Positions 15,812 through 20,973 of a stretch of DNA of 26,383 bases are shown here, in pieces (positions within the stretch are counted from its first letter, which is position 1; the number at the start of each line of letters is the position of its first letter). Source of the stretch: Patescibacteria group bacterium. GTDB lineage: Bacteria; Patescibacteriota; Microgenomatia; UBA10105. The stretch covers positions 1 through 26,383 of the forward strand of contig DQGR01000001.1 of the NCBI GenBank assembly GCA_003524845.1. The letters run 5' to 3'. The notes beneath the pieces were generated by a model. That model saw only the letters and a program-made list of their open reading frames with translations. It did not search any database and was not told the DNA's origin. Both the position numbers and the translations under genes were made by a program.

Positions 15812-16042
15812 TTACAGAAGTTTTTTTAATTTCTCAACGGAGATTTTTGCATCTTTTAAAATACTTCCCAATGTTCCTTTTTTAAGGGTTTTATGAAGGG
15901 GAACAATGATCGTATTTTTTCCAACCGGAGTTAAGATCTTGATAAGTTTAAGGTGACTACCTTTTTGGCTTTTTTCTTTCCAGCCATCTCGTTTGAACGC
16001 TTTAACGAGTTGATTACCTGAGATCTGCGGAAGATTGCTCAT
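15812..16042 (-). CDS. hicA: HicA-type mRNA interferase toxin
   Basis: 76 residues with the HicA double-stranded-RNA-binding-like fold: LPQISGNQLVKAFKRDGW, then the catalytic-His motif KGSHLKL and the IIVPLHKTLKKGTLGSILKDA segment. HicA cleaves mRNA until bound by HicB. Its ATG overlaps the HicB stop (4 bp), with antitoxin first. Tail-to-tail with the C39 peptidase gene, 4 bp apart. Confidence 0.9.
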   Translation of the reverse strand: MSNLPQISGNQLVKAFKRDGWKEKSQKGSHLKLIKILTPVGKNTIIVPLHKTLKKGTLGSILKDAKISVEKLKKLL

Positions 16043-16290
16043 GCAACACTCACCTGGATAGGTGCAATAAATTGTTTTCTCGACTCAGCTGGACTGACAT
16101 GATAAAGTTCTGGATCAGCGTCTTCCAGATACAACTCAATTGCTTCTTTGATATTTTTTTTGGCCTTTTCAAAAGTATCACCTTGGGAAATACAGCCAGG
16201 CAGATCAGGAACAATAACTGAATATCCGCCTTCAGTTTCAGCGGTGAAAATTACATTATATTCAAGAACTTTTGACCTCTTTTGTTTCAT
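16039..16290 (-). CDS. hicB: HicB-type antitoxin
   Basis: 83 residues. The N-terminal RNase H-like HicB fold is clear (YNVIFTAETEGGYSVIVPDLPGCISQGDTFEKAKKNIKEAIELYLED). The usual C-terminal HTH/RHH DNA-binding part is short or absent. It neutralises HicA. Its ATG overlaps the stop codon of gene-tail copy F (ATGA), so it lies immediately downstream and co-directional with that copied tail. A -10 box sits exactly 6 nt upstream, inside copy F. Confidence 0.9.
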   Translation of the reverse strand: MKQKRSKVLEYNVIFTAETEGGYSVIVPDLPGCISQGDTFEKAKKNIKEAIELYLEDADPELYHVSPAESRKQFIAPIQVSVA

Positions 16291-16296
16291 GAGGCT

Positions 16297-16325
16297 ATTT
16301 TAGCTTTTCGATACAACAAAAGCAA
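16297..16325 (-). promoter_or_regulatory. Promoter of hicBA, predicted leaderless
   Basis: Minus strand: TTGCTT (16320-16325), 17-bp spacer, TAAAAT (16297-16302), then exactly 6 nt to the HicB ATG. The promoter lies within the terminal part of tail copy F. Confidence 0.6.
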
Positions 16326-16394
16326 CAAAAGCAACGGTAACAGAACTGGAATAAAAAGCAACCCAAACCCCAGCCACTGTAATCATTGCACCTG

Positions 16395-16409
16395 TCCGCC
16401 TTTGGCGGA
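16395..16409. repeat. TCCGCCTTTGGCGGA palindrome in tail copy F
   Basis: Perfect palindrome inserted between the coding for FW and LQW of the copied tail. The same element is at the same position in copy E (17300-17314). Confidence 0.75.
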
Positions 16410-16516
16410 GCCAGAATACCAAGTAAATAGTTATGGGTGATGAGTTATGAGTGGTGAGTTCTTTCTCACAACCCACAACCTATTTACCACCCATTTGCCC
16501 CGTAGTTAAGCTTTTG

Positions 16517-16525
16517 TGCTAGAAT
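16517..16525 (+). promoter_or_regulatory. Extended -10 of the HEPN/MNT module, predicted leaderless
   Basis: TGCTAGAAT with the hexamer TAGAAT at 16520-16525, exactly 6 nt before the ATG at 16532. Confidence 0.65.
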
Positions 16526-16531
16526 ATCTTC

Positions 16532-16918
16532 ATGACTGAGCTCGAGTTAATCAATCGTTATAAACAAAGTTCACTGCGAAATCTGGCAACTGCACGGGAT
16601 TTGATAAAAACAGGCCATTTTGACTGGGCACTCTTTCTAGGTCAACTCTCAATAGAGAAGTTGCTGAAAGCCCTTATCCTAAAAGAGAGTAACCAAATTC
16701 CCCCTCACATTCATGATCTTGTAAAACTTACCGAACTGGCCGGTTTAAAGCTTGATCAGGATAAAAAAGACTGGCTGATTGAAATTACCAGATACCATAT
16801 TCAAGCCCGCTATGATGACATTAAATATGAATTGTATAAAACAGCAACGGCTGTATATGCTAAAATCTGGTTTTCAAGAATTGAGGAGTTAATTTTATGG
16901 ATCAACAAACGCTTTTAA
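16532..16918 (+). CDS. HEPN-domain protein (toxin partner of an MNT module)
   Basis: 128 residues, all-helical HEPN fold: ARDLIKTGHFDWALFLGQLSIEKLLKALILKE, then PPHIHDLVKLTELAGL and ITRYHIQARYDDIK. HEPN proteins paired with minimal nucleotidyltransferases act as RNases or related toxins. A canonical R-X4-6-H motif is not evident, so it belongs to the HEPN subgroup carrying ARYDD/TRYPG. The downstream MNT gene overlaps by 22 bp, with HEPN first. Confidence 0.8.
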   Translation: MTELELINRYKQSSLRNLATARDLIKTGHFDWALFLGQLSIEKLLKALILKESNQIPPHIHDLVKLTELAGLKLDQDKKDWLIEITRYHIQARYDDIKYELYKTATAVYAKIWFSRIEELILWINKRF

Positions 16919-17226
16919 GTGATACACCAAAAAACTTAATTGAAAAATATCGAAAGGTACTCAAAGCAAATAATGTTGCCTTTGATAAAATGATTGTCTT
17001 TGGCTCGTTTGCCAAAAAGACTCAACACATGGCAAGCGATCTAGATGTTTGTGTTGTTTCTAAAGAATTTGGTAAAGATGCATTTGCAGAAATGATTATG
17101 CTTGCCAAATATGCAGCTCAAGTGGATTCTCTGATTGAGCCTCACCCCTATAGTCCGCAAGACCTGGCTGATAAGTGGGATCCCTTGGCACATGAAATCC
17201 GCATACACGGCATTATCATTCAATAA
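16897..17226 (+). CDS. MNT-type nucleotidyltransferase (antitoxin partner)
   Basis: 109 residues with the minimal nucleotidyltransferase signature: VFGSFAKKTQHMASDLDVCVV, that is GSF followed by DxD. In studied HepT/MntA pairs the MNT protein inactivates the HEPN toxin by adding nucleotides. Its 3' end overlaps the end of gene-tail copy E on the opposite strand. Confidence 0.82.
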   Translation: MDQQTLLSDTPKNLIEKYRKVLKANNVAFDKMIVFGSFAKKTQHMASDLDVCVVSKEFGKDAFAEMIMLAKYAAQVDSLIEPHPYSPQDLADKWDPLAHEIRIHGIIIQ

Positions 17227-17468
17227 ATTTCTTCCGAAAGATAAAGAAAAACGAAACTGGTATTCCTAAAAACCCCACCCATTGTAATAATTGCGCCTGT
17301 CCGCCTTTGGCGGAGCCAGAATACCAAGTAGATAGTTGTAGGTGGTAAGTTGTTAGTTGTAAGTGAACTGGAAAGATTTGTATTTTTGCCTTCTAACCCA
17401 CAACCTACAACTGACAACTCACAACTAATCCGCCACGCGTTCACCCGGTTGTTGATCAAATGTTTACC
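17216..17468 (-). repeat. Gene-tail copy E
   Basis: Minus-strand copy of the membrane-protein 3' end: GKHLINNRVNAW, the heptamer block (17335-17427), TTIYLVFW, the inserted TCCGCCAAAGGCGGA palindrome (17300-17314) causing a frame shift, then QLLQWVGFLGIPVSFFFIF and a stop inside the MNT gene end. The part up to FW is open in frame. Confidence 0.88.
17335..17427. repeat. Heptamer hairpin block in tail copy E
   Basis: GTTGTAGGTGG...TTAGTTGTAAG units on the left and CACAACCTACAACTGACAAC units on the right form an imperfect long hairpin. Almost identical over about 93 bp to the block in copy B (20072-20164), although the flanking tails have diverged. Confidence 0.8.
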
Positions 17469-17471
17469 TGA

Positions 17472-17477
17472 TACACT
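17472..17477 (+). promoter_or_regulatory. Likely -10 of the putative nuclease/DUF2283 module
   Basis: TGATACACT with hexamer TACACT; a TTGTTG lies 17 bp upstream inside tail copy E. It is 11 nt before the ATG at 17489, so a very short leader. Confidence 0.5.
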
Positions 17478-17488
17478 CTGTTTTGCAT

Positions 17489-17842
17489 ATGGTTTTTGAT
17501 GTAAAGGATTATAAAGGTATTCGTGTTGTGTTAACTGAATTAACCTGGAAACAGAAAATTCTTGATCCGATTTTCGGTCATCCGGAAGTGAAACCGTTTT
17601 GTTATCAACTTGGAAATATTGTTAAAGTTCCGGATTTTGTGTATCAAAGTGTTCGTGATATGCGCAGTAAATTGTTTTTCAAAAAAGTTATTCAAGGTGA
17701 GTTCAAAAATTACTATTTGTGTAGTGTGGTAAAATATGTTGTGGAGAAGAATAAGCCAATTGGGTATATTTTGACAGTGATGATTAATAGAGAATTGTCC
17801 AAGAAAGGTAAGCTTTTATGGGAAAACAGACCTTCCATCTAA
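17489..17842 (+). CDS. Putative nuclease toxin (PBECR/RelE-like, tentative) next to DUF2283
   Basis: About 117 residues from the ATG at 17489; a TTG two codons earlier is possible. Not firmly recognised. Its order of segments, KVPDFVYQSVRDM, FKNYYLCSVVKYVVEKNK, then IGYILTVMINRELSKKGKLLW, resembles small phage-associated nucleases of the PBECR/barnase-EndoU-RelE-like group, where a toxin is followed by a small antitoxin. The downstream DUF2283 gene overlaps by 25 bp, TA style. Position in an array where every other cassette is a TA module supports a toxin role by context. Alternative: an uncharacterised partner of DUF2283 without nuclease activity. Confidence 0.55.
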   Translation: MVFDVKDYKGIRVVLTELTWKQKILDPIFGHPEVKPFCYQLGNIVKVPDFVYQSVRDMRSKLFFKKVIQGEFKNYYLCSVVKYVVEKNKPIGYILTVMINRELSKKGKLLWENRPSI

Positions 17843-18030
17843 AATACGATCCGGATACGGATATTCTTAATGTTTCGTTTGGTCGCGCACGCAAGTCGGT
17901 TTCTGTAGAACAAGAGCCAGAAGTATTTGTGCGGATTGATACGGAAAATCAGGAAATAGCCGGTTTTACTGTGTTGGGATTTAAAAACAGTTTTTTGACC
18001 CGTAAACAGGAACTTACCTTTACTCCTTAA
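17818..18030 (+). CDS. DUF2283-family small protein (putative antitoxin)
   Basis: 70 residues matching the DUF2283 pattern: LKYDPDTDILNVSF, then VFVRIDTENQEIAGFTVLGF. The function of DUF2283 is not established; it often lies beside small nuclease-like genes. It overlaps the upstream gene by 25 bp. Its TAA overlaps the copied stop of gene-tail D on the other strand within a TTAA, the same arrangement as the ParE-like toxin with the native tail at 20747. Confidence 0.75.
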   Translation: MGKQTFHLKYDPDTDILNVSFGRARKSVSVEQEPEVFVRIDTENQEIAGFTVLGFKNSFLTRKQELTFTP

Positions 18031-18317
18031 CGTTTTCTTCGAAGTAACCAGACAATCGGCAATGGAAGCAGCCCAAACCCCACCCACTGTAACAATTGCG
18101 GCCAGAAGAAGAGATAGATGGTTTGAGAATCATCCCACCCCCGCCTCAGCTTAGCATTCGCCTTTTTACTACTATTCGTAGACGGCTCATGTTGCGCTTG
18201 ATCGGCGGGCTTAGGCTCTACGAGCCACGCATTCGCCCAGAGCTGTTGACCAGTACATGTTTACCGATCGGGTTGATGAAGGGGAAGGAGCTGGTGGTAT
18301 GCAGGGCAAGCCAGCCA
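18027..18317 (-). repeat. Gene-tail copy D (longest)
   Basis: Minus-strand: WLALHTTSSFPFINPIGKHVLVN, a small frameshift, WANAW, a unique 38-codon linker, then TIYLFFWPQLLQWVGF and GLLPLPIVWLLRRKR with stop. About 25 of the last 31 residues match the native tail. It lacks the heptamer block. Homology reaches further upstream (to WLAL) than in other copies. Confidence 0.92.
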
Positions 18318-18335
18318 TTTACTCGAGTGATTTTT

Positions 18336-18716
18336 TTATTTAAGAAGTTTTCTTTCGACAAAATCCACAATTTGTTCAGCACTTTGCAAGGCTTCTTGAG
18401 CTTGTTCTTCGGTGAAAGAAACGAAGTCATCAAATCCGGGATATCGGGTTTCGATGTAATATGGATAAAGCACCTTTGCAGCAGGTTGCAATTCTGAAAA
18501 AGAGTCATCTATATTTTTACAGTCTTCTGTAAGAGCAATCAAATCATGGATTTTTCTCAACTTTCTATTGTGGAAAAGTAAATAACTTTTTAGAGCTTTT
18601 TCTGCTGCCTGTTGGGCAGTGAAACATGCGCCATAGTAAATACTATTTTCGATATTGCTTTTGGTCCACAAAAGATCATCCTTAGCTTTATGCAGCCACT
18701 TCTGGAAGTCTACCAT
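18336..18716 (-). CDS. HEPN-domain protein (second HEPN/MNT module)
   Basis: 126 residues: KWLHKAKDDLLWTKSNIE, YYGACFTAQQAAEKALKSYLLF, KIHDLIALTEDC and YYIETRYPGFDDF, the classic HEPN family order. Likely toxin of an MNT/HEPN pair. It is downstream of the MNT gene with a 29-bp overlap, the reverse gene order to the module at 16532. Its stop lies about 18 bp from the upstream edge of tail copy D. The ETRYPG motif is present; no clear R-X4-6-H. Confidence 0.85.
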   Translation of the reverse strand: MVDFQKWLHKAKDDLLWTKSNIENSIYYGACFTAQQAAEKALKSYLLFHNRKLRKIHDLIALTEDCKNIDDSFSELQPAAKVLYPYYIETRYPGFDDFVSFTEEQAQEALQSAEQIVDFVERKLLK

Positions 18717-18999
18717 AGAGGAGTTTACCTTCGGTAAAAATTTGTTTATAAAAACTATCTTTTTGTGGTGCCAACTGAGCTTCTTTGGGAGTCAATACTA
18801 AAATATCTATAGCTTGGTTTGTTCGTAATTCTTCCCGCGCGTCACGCATCCGGTCGGGGAACGGTTTTTCAGTTTCTTCGATCAACAAAATATCCAAATC
18901 ACTATCCTCGTGCGGCCTTCCCCACGCATGTGAGCCAAATAATATAATGGCCTGCGGTTGACGTTTTTTAAGTTGTTCAATTACTTCATCGTAGTTCAT
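18688..18999 (-). CDS. MNT-type nucleotidyltransferase (second module)
   Basis: 103 residues. Nucleotidyltransferase motif LFGSHAWGRPHEDSDLDILLI (GS...DxD), then AIDILVLTP with the third acidic strand. Probable antitoxin modifying the HEPN partner. Its ATG at 18999 is 12 bp from the stop of gene-tail copy C, which is upstream and co-directional. Confidence 0.85.
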   Translation of the reverse strand: MNYDEVIEQLKKRQPQAIILFGSHAWGRPHEDSDLDILLIEETEKPFPDRMRDAREELRTNQAIDILVLTPKEAQLAPQKDSFYKQIFTEGKLLYGRLPEVAA

Positions 19000-19005
19000 G
19001 GATGT

Positions 19006-19011
19006 ATGATA
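19006..19011 (-). promoter_or_regulatory. -10 box of the second MNT/HEPN module, predicted leaderless
   Basis: TATCAT on the minus strand, exactly 6 nt before the ATG at 18999 and directly against the stop of tail copy C. The -35 is weak. Confidence 0.5.
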
Positions 19012-19218
19012 CTACATTTTTCGCAATATCAGCAATAGCAGAGGAAGAAATAAGAATCCAACCCACTGCAAAAGTTGTGGCCAGAAGAAGAGATAGATAG
19101 TTATAGGTGATGAGTTATGGGTGATGAGTTCTTTCTCACAACTTATTCGCCACCCGTTCGCCCGGTTGTTGACCAGTACATGTTCTCCCACGCCTTTGAG
19201 AAAAGGGAAGGAGGTGTT
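19012..19218 (-). repeat. Gene-tail copy C, open in frame
   Basis: Minus-strand translation runs without interruption: NTSFPFLKGVGEHVLVNNRANGW, a heptamer-block linker (19100-19145), TIYLFFWPQLLQWVGF, LFLPLLLLILRKM, stop. A stop codon just upstream means it has no obvious start of its own. The region 19012-19282 has no other gene. Confidence 0.92.
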
Positions 19219-19267
19219 TTAACTTAGAACAAGTTCAGCCGGCGGGGATTATTGACTAGTTTCGGAA

Positions 19268-19276
19268 TGCTATACT
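19268..19276 (+). promoter_or_regulatory. Extended -10 of the HigBA module, predicted leaderless
   Basis: TGCTATACT with hexamer TATACT at 19271-19276, exactly 6 nt before the ATG at 19283. Confidence 0.65.
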
Positions 19277-19282
19277 TCTTAC

Positions 19283-19630
19283 ATGGCTTTGTGGAAGATC
19301 AAATATTACGCACCTCTTAATTCCACCTCTCCTGTGTATGAATTTATTGAGTCGTTATCCGAAATAGCACAGTCAAAAATTTATCAGACGTTTGAACTTT
19401 TGATTGAATATAATGTTTTACTCCGTGGTCCTCATGTGAAAAAGGTTATCGGTACAGCCCTTTGGGAGCTGCGCATTTTAGGTGCAGACAGTATCCGTAT
19501 ATTTTATATTGCCATTGAAGGATCAACGTTTTTACTCCTCCATGGTTTCAAAAAGAAACAACAGAAGACCCCTCAGAAAGAAATACAGACGGCTATCAAG
19601 CGTCTTGCAGAATATCGCTCGCGGAAATGA
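19283..19630 (+). CDS. higB: HigB/Gp49-like mRNA interferase toxin
   Basis: 115 residues of the RelE-superfamily Gp49/HigB type: SPVYEFIESLSEIAQSKI, RGPHVKKVIGTALWELRI, then SIRIFYIAIEGSTFLLLHGFKKKQQKTPQKEIQTAIKRL. These toxins cut mRNA on the ribosome. The toxin is first and the HTH antitoxin second, the usual HigBA order. Confidence 0.88.
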   Translation: MALWKIKYYAPLNSTSPVYEFIESLSEIAQSKIYQTFELLIEYNVLLRGPHVKKVIGTALWELRILGADSIRIFYIAIEGSTFLLLHGFKKKQQKTPQKEIQTAIKRLAEYRSRK

Positions 19631-19644
19631 TGCAGCTCTTGCAT

Positions 19645-19682
19645 TATCACAAAATTGTGATATGATTCAATCTTGAAGGGAG
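19645..19682 (+). promoter_or_regulatory. Operator, internal promoter and RBS of the HigA antitoxin
   Basis: Perfect inverted repeat TATCACAA-AA-TTGTGATA (19645-19662) overlapped by an extended -10 TGATATGAT (hexamer 19661-19666), with CTTGCA 17 bp upstream, then AAGGGAG (19676-19682) six bases before the ATG at 19689. The layout suggests the antitoxin has its own promoter, repressed by HigA at the palindrome. One of the few good Shine-Dalgarno sites in the window. Confidence 0.65.
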
Positions 19683-19688
19683 TAGTAT

Positions 19689-19967
19689 ATGCATATTACT
19701 GATTGGGAAGCTCATAAGAAAAAAATGCTGAAAAACCCGAAAATTCGTCAGGCTCTCAAAGAGAATGAGTTGGAGTATCAAATTGCAAAAGCCTTGATTG
19801 AAGCGCGCATCAAAAAAGGTCTAACTCAGGCTGATGTTGCGAAAAAAATGAATACCCGACAATCAGTCATCTCACGGGTGGAAAACGCGCAGACAACGCC
19901 ATCATTGTCATTTTTGAAGCGTTTAGCTGAAGTGTTTGAGACTTCATTGCAAGTGCAATTTAAATGA
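19689..19967 (+). CDS. higA: HigA-type XRE/HTH antitoxin
   Basis: 92 residues. N-terminal helices (LKENELEYQIAKALIEARIKK) then an XRE helix-turn-helix: GLTQADVAKKMNTRQSVISRVENAQTTPSLSFLKRLAEVF. It neutralises HigB and represses the module. The TGA stop is 1 bp from the copied stop of gene-tail B on the opposite strand. Confidence 0.9.
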   Translation: MHITDWEAHKKKMLKNPKIRQALKENELEYQIAKALIEARIKKGLTQADVAKKMNTRQSVISRVENAQTTPSLSFLKRLAEVFETSLQVQFK

Positions 19968-19968
19968 C

Positions 19969-20200
19969 TTACTCCCTGATTTTATTTCTCTTTAAAAGTA
20001 GAATCAACGGCGTCGGAAGCAAGACAAACCCCACCCACTGTAAAATCTGCGGCCAGAAGAAAAGGTAAATAGTTGTAGGTGATGAGTTGTTAGTTGTAAG
20101 TGAACTGGAAAGATTTGTATTTTTGCCTTCTAACCCACAACCTATAACTGACAACTCACAACTTATTTGCCACCCATTTGCCCAGTTATTGACGATACGT
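19969..20200 (-). repeat. Gene-tail copy B, open in frame
   Basis: Minus-strand: RIVNNWANGWQISCELSVIG, the heptamer block (20072-20164), TTIYLFFWPQILQWVGF, VLLPTPLILLLKRNKIRE, stop. Intact frame through the whole copy. Its upstream edge supplies the -35 box (TTGACG) of the next TA module. Confidence 0.92.
20072..20164. repeat. Heptamer hairpin block in tail copy B
   Basis: Left arm of GTTGTAGGTGATGAGTTGTT-type units, a shared GGAAAGATTTGTATTTTTGC centre, and a right arm of CACAACCTATAACTGACAAC units. About 93 bp, nearly identical to 17335-17427. Confidence 0.8.
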
Positions 20201-20217
20201 GTGACTTTTTGTATTAT
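20189..20217 (+). promoter_or_regulatory. Promoter of the ParD/RelE-like module, predicted leaderless
   Basis: TTGACG (20189-20194), 17-bp spacer, TATTAT (20212-20217), exactly 6 nt before the ATG at 20224. The -35 lies within tail copy B, so the copied tail and the promoter are fused. Confidence 0.75.
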
Positions 20218-20223
20218 TGTTGT

Positions 20224-20490
20224 ATGAATAACAGCATAAATATTTCCTTACCAAAACAGTTAGCCGATACAGTTCGCGCCCAGGTGAAAGCGGGACATTT
20301 CGCGTCGGTCAGCGAAGTGGTGCAACAAGCGCTCCATAAATTTTTCGTTAACCAACCTGATGTGCCGACGTTTAAAATGAGTAAGAAAGCAGAAAAGGTA
20401 GCGCAACAAGCCCTTCAGGATTACAAGAATGGAAAAGCAATTCCTGTCGCGTCTTTTGTAGAACTGGAAAAACAACTGGCGTCTAAATGA
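20224..20490 (+). CDS. ParD-like ribbon-helix-helix antitoxin
   Basis: About 88 residues from the ATG at 20224; the frame is open upstream but the promoter sets this start. N-terminal ribbon-helix-helix: INISLPKQLADTVRAQVKAGHFASVSEVVQQALHKFF, typical of ParD/CopG-type antitoxins. The C-terminal KAEKVAQQALQDYKNGKAIP segment probably binds the toxin. Overlaps the toxin gene by 4 bp. Confidence 0.85.
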   Translation: MNNSINISLPKQLADTVRAQVKAGHFASVSEVVQQALHKFFVNQPDVPTFKMSKKAEKVAQQALQDYKNGKAIPVASFVELEKQLASK

Positions 20491-20750
20491 ACATTCTTGT
20501 TTCACCTAATTTTTCAAGAAAGTTTTATCGCCTCACTAAAAAAGATCGCCGACTCTCCAAAAACATTGATAGAAAAATTGCTATATTTAAGAAAAATCCA
20601 AATCATCCCTCTCTGCGTTTGCATAAATTATCAGGATTAAAAGAACGGTGGAGTATTTCTGTAGATATGGGTTTACGAATTATCTTTGAGCATATTAAAA
20701 TAGATGAGGTTTATTTTATAGACATTGGTTCTCACGACGAGGTATATTAA
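20487..20750 (+). CDS. RelE/YafQ-like toxin
   Basis: 87 residues of the RelE superfamily: FSRKFYRLTKKDRRLSKNIDRKI, NPNHPSLRLHKLSGLKERWSISV, LRIIFEHIKIDEVYFIDIGSHDEVY. Members are ribosome-dependent mRNA interferases. Its TAA (20748-20750) overlaps the TAA of the convergent membrane-protein gene within a TTAA, so this cassette abuts the native gene tail without any spacer. Confidence 0.88.
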   Translation: MNILVSPNFSRKFYRLTKKDRRLSKNIDRKIAIFKKNPNHPSLRLHKLSGLKERWSISVDMGLRIIFEHIKIDEVYFIDIGSHDEVY

Positions 20751-20973
20751 TGTTTTCTTCGTAGTAGCAGAATAAATGGCAATGGAAGCAGCCCAAACCC
20801 CACCCACTGCAAAATCTGCGGCCAGAAGAAAAGATACACTGTAGTTTGGTCATTGGGACTGATGATTTGAGATTTTTTCAGTTGCCACCCATTCGCCCAG
20901 TTGTTTACCAGTACGTGTTTACCCACAGGTTTGAGAAAGGGGAACGAATTGGTTTTTTGGAGTGCAAGCCAGC
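20747..20973 (-). other. Native gene tail (copy A), template of the array
   Basis: The last about 75 codons: WLALQKTNSFPFLKPVGKHV, LVNNWANGW, a short linker without heptamer block, TTVYLFFWPQILQWVGF, then a basic end RRKH. Copies B to F at 19969, 19012, 18027, 17216 and 16287 align to this segment. Confidence 0.9.

Larger units (their letters stand above)
16287..16502 (-). repeat. Gene-tail copy F (3' end of the membrane-protein gene at 20747)
   Basis: Minus-strand homology to the end of the 1005-residue protein gene: GANGW, the heptamer hairpin block (16430-16495), a YLVFW-type stretch, the palindrome TCCGCCAAAGGCGGA, then LQWLGFGLLFIPVLL and a stop overlapping the HicB start. Frameshifts and stops make it noncoding. 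The most degraded of the six copies. Confidence 0.8.

Noticed and set aside
17220..18087. Minus-strand frames at 17220-17459 and 17839-18087 as independent small genes
   Set aside because: The first is tail copy E read through; the second is mostly a shadow of the DUF2283 gene. Neither has a plausible start.
18096..18497. 133-codon plus-strand frame
   Set aside because: Shadow frame across tail copy D and the HEPN gene; Arg/Leu-rich with no family features.
16430..20164. CRISPR array from the repeated blocks
   Set aside because: The heptamer units are degenerate and palindromic, with no constant direct repeat separated by unique spacers, and no cas genes.
15812..20750. Classical integron
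   Set aside because: No tyrosine integrase and no attC-type folded sites. The separators are protein-coding gene tails, and cassettes lie in both orientations with their own promoters.
15812..20750. Insertion sequence or composite transposon
   Set aside because: No transposase, no terminal inverted repeats at cassette borders and no short target duplications seen.
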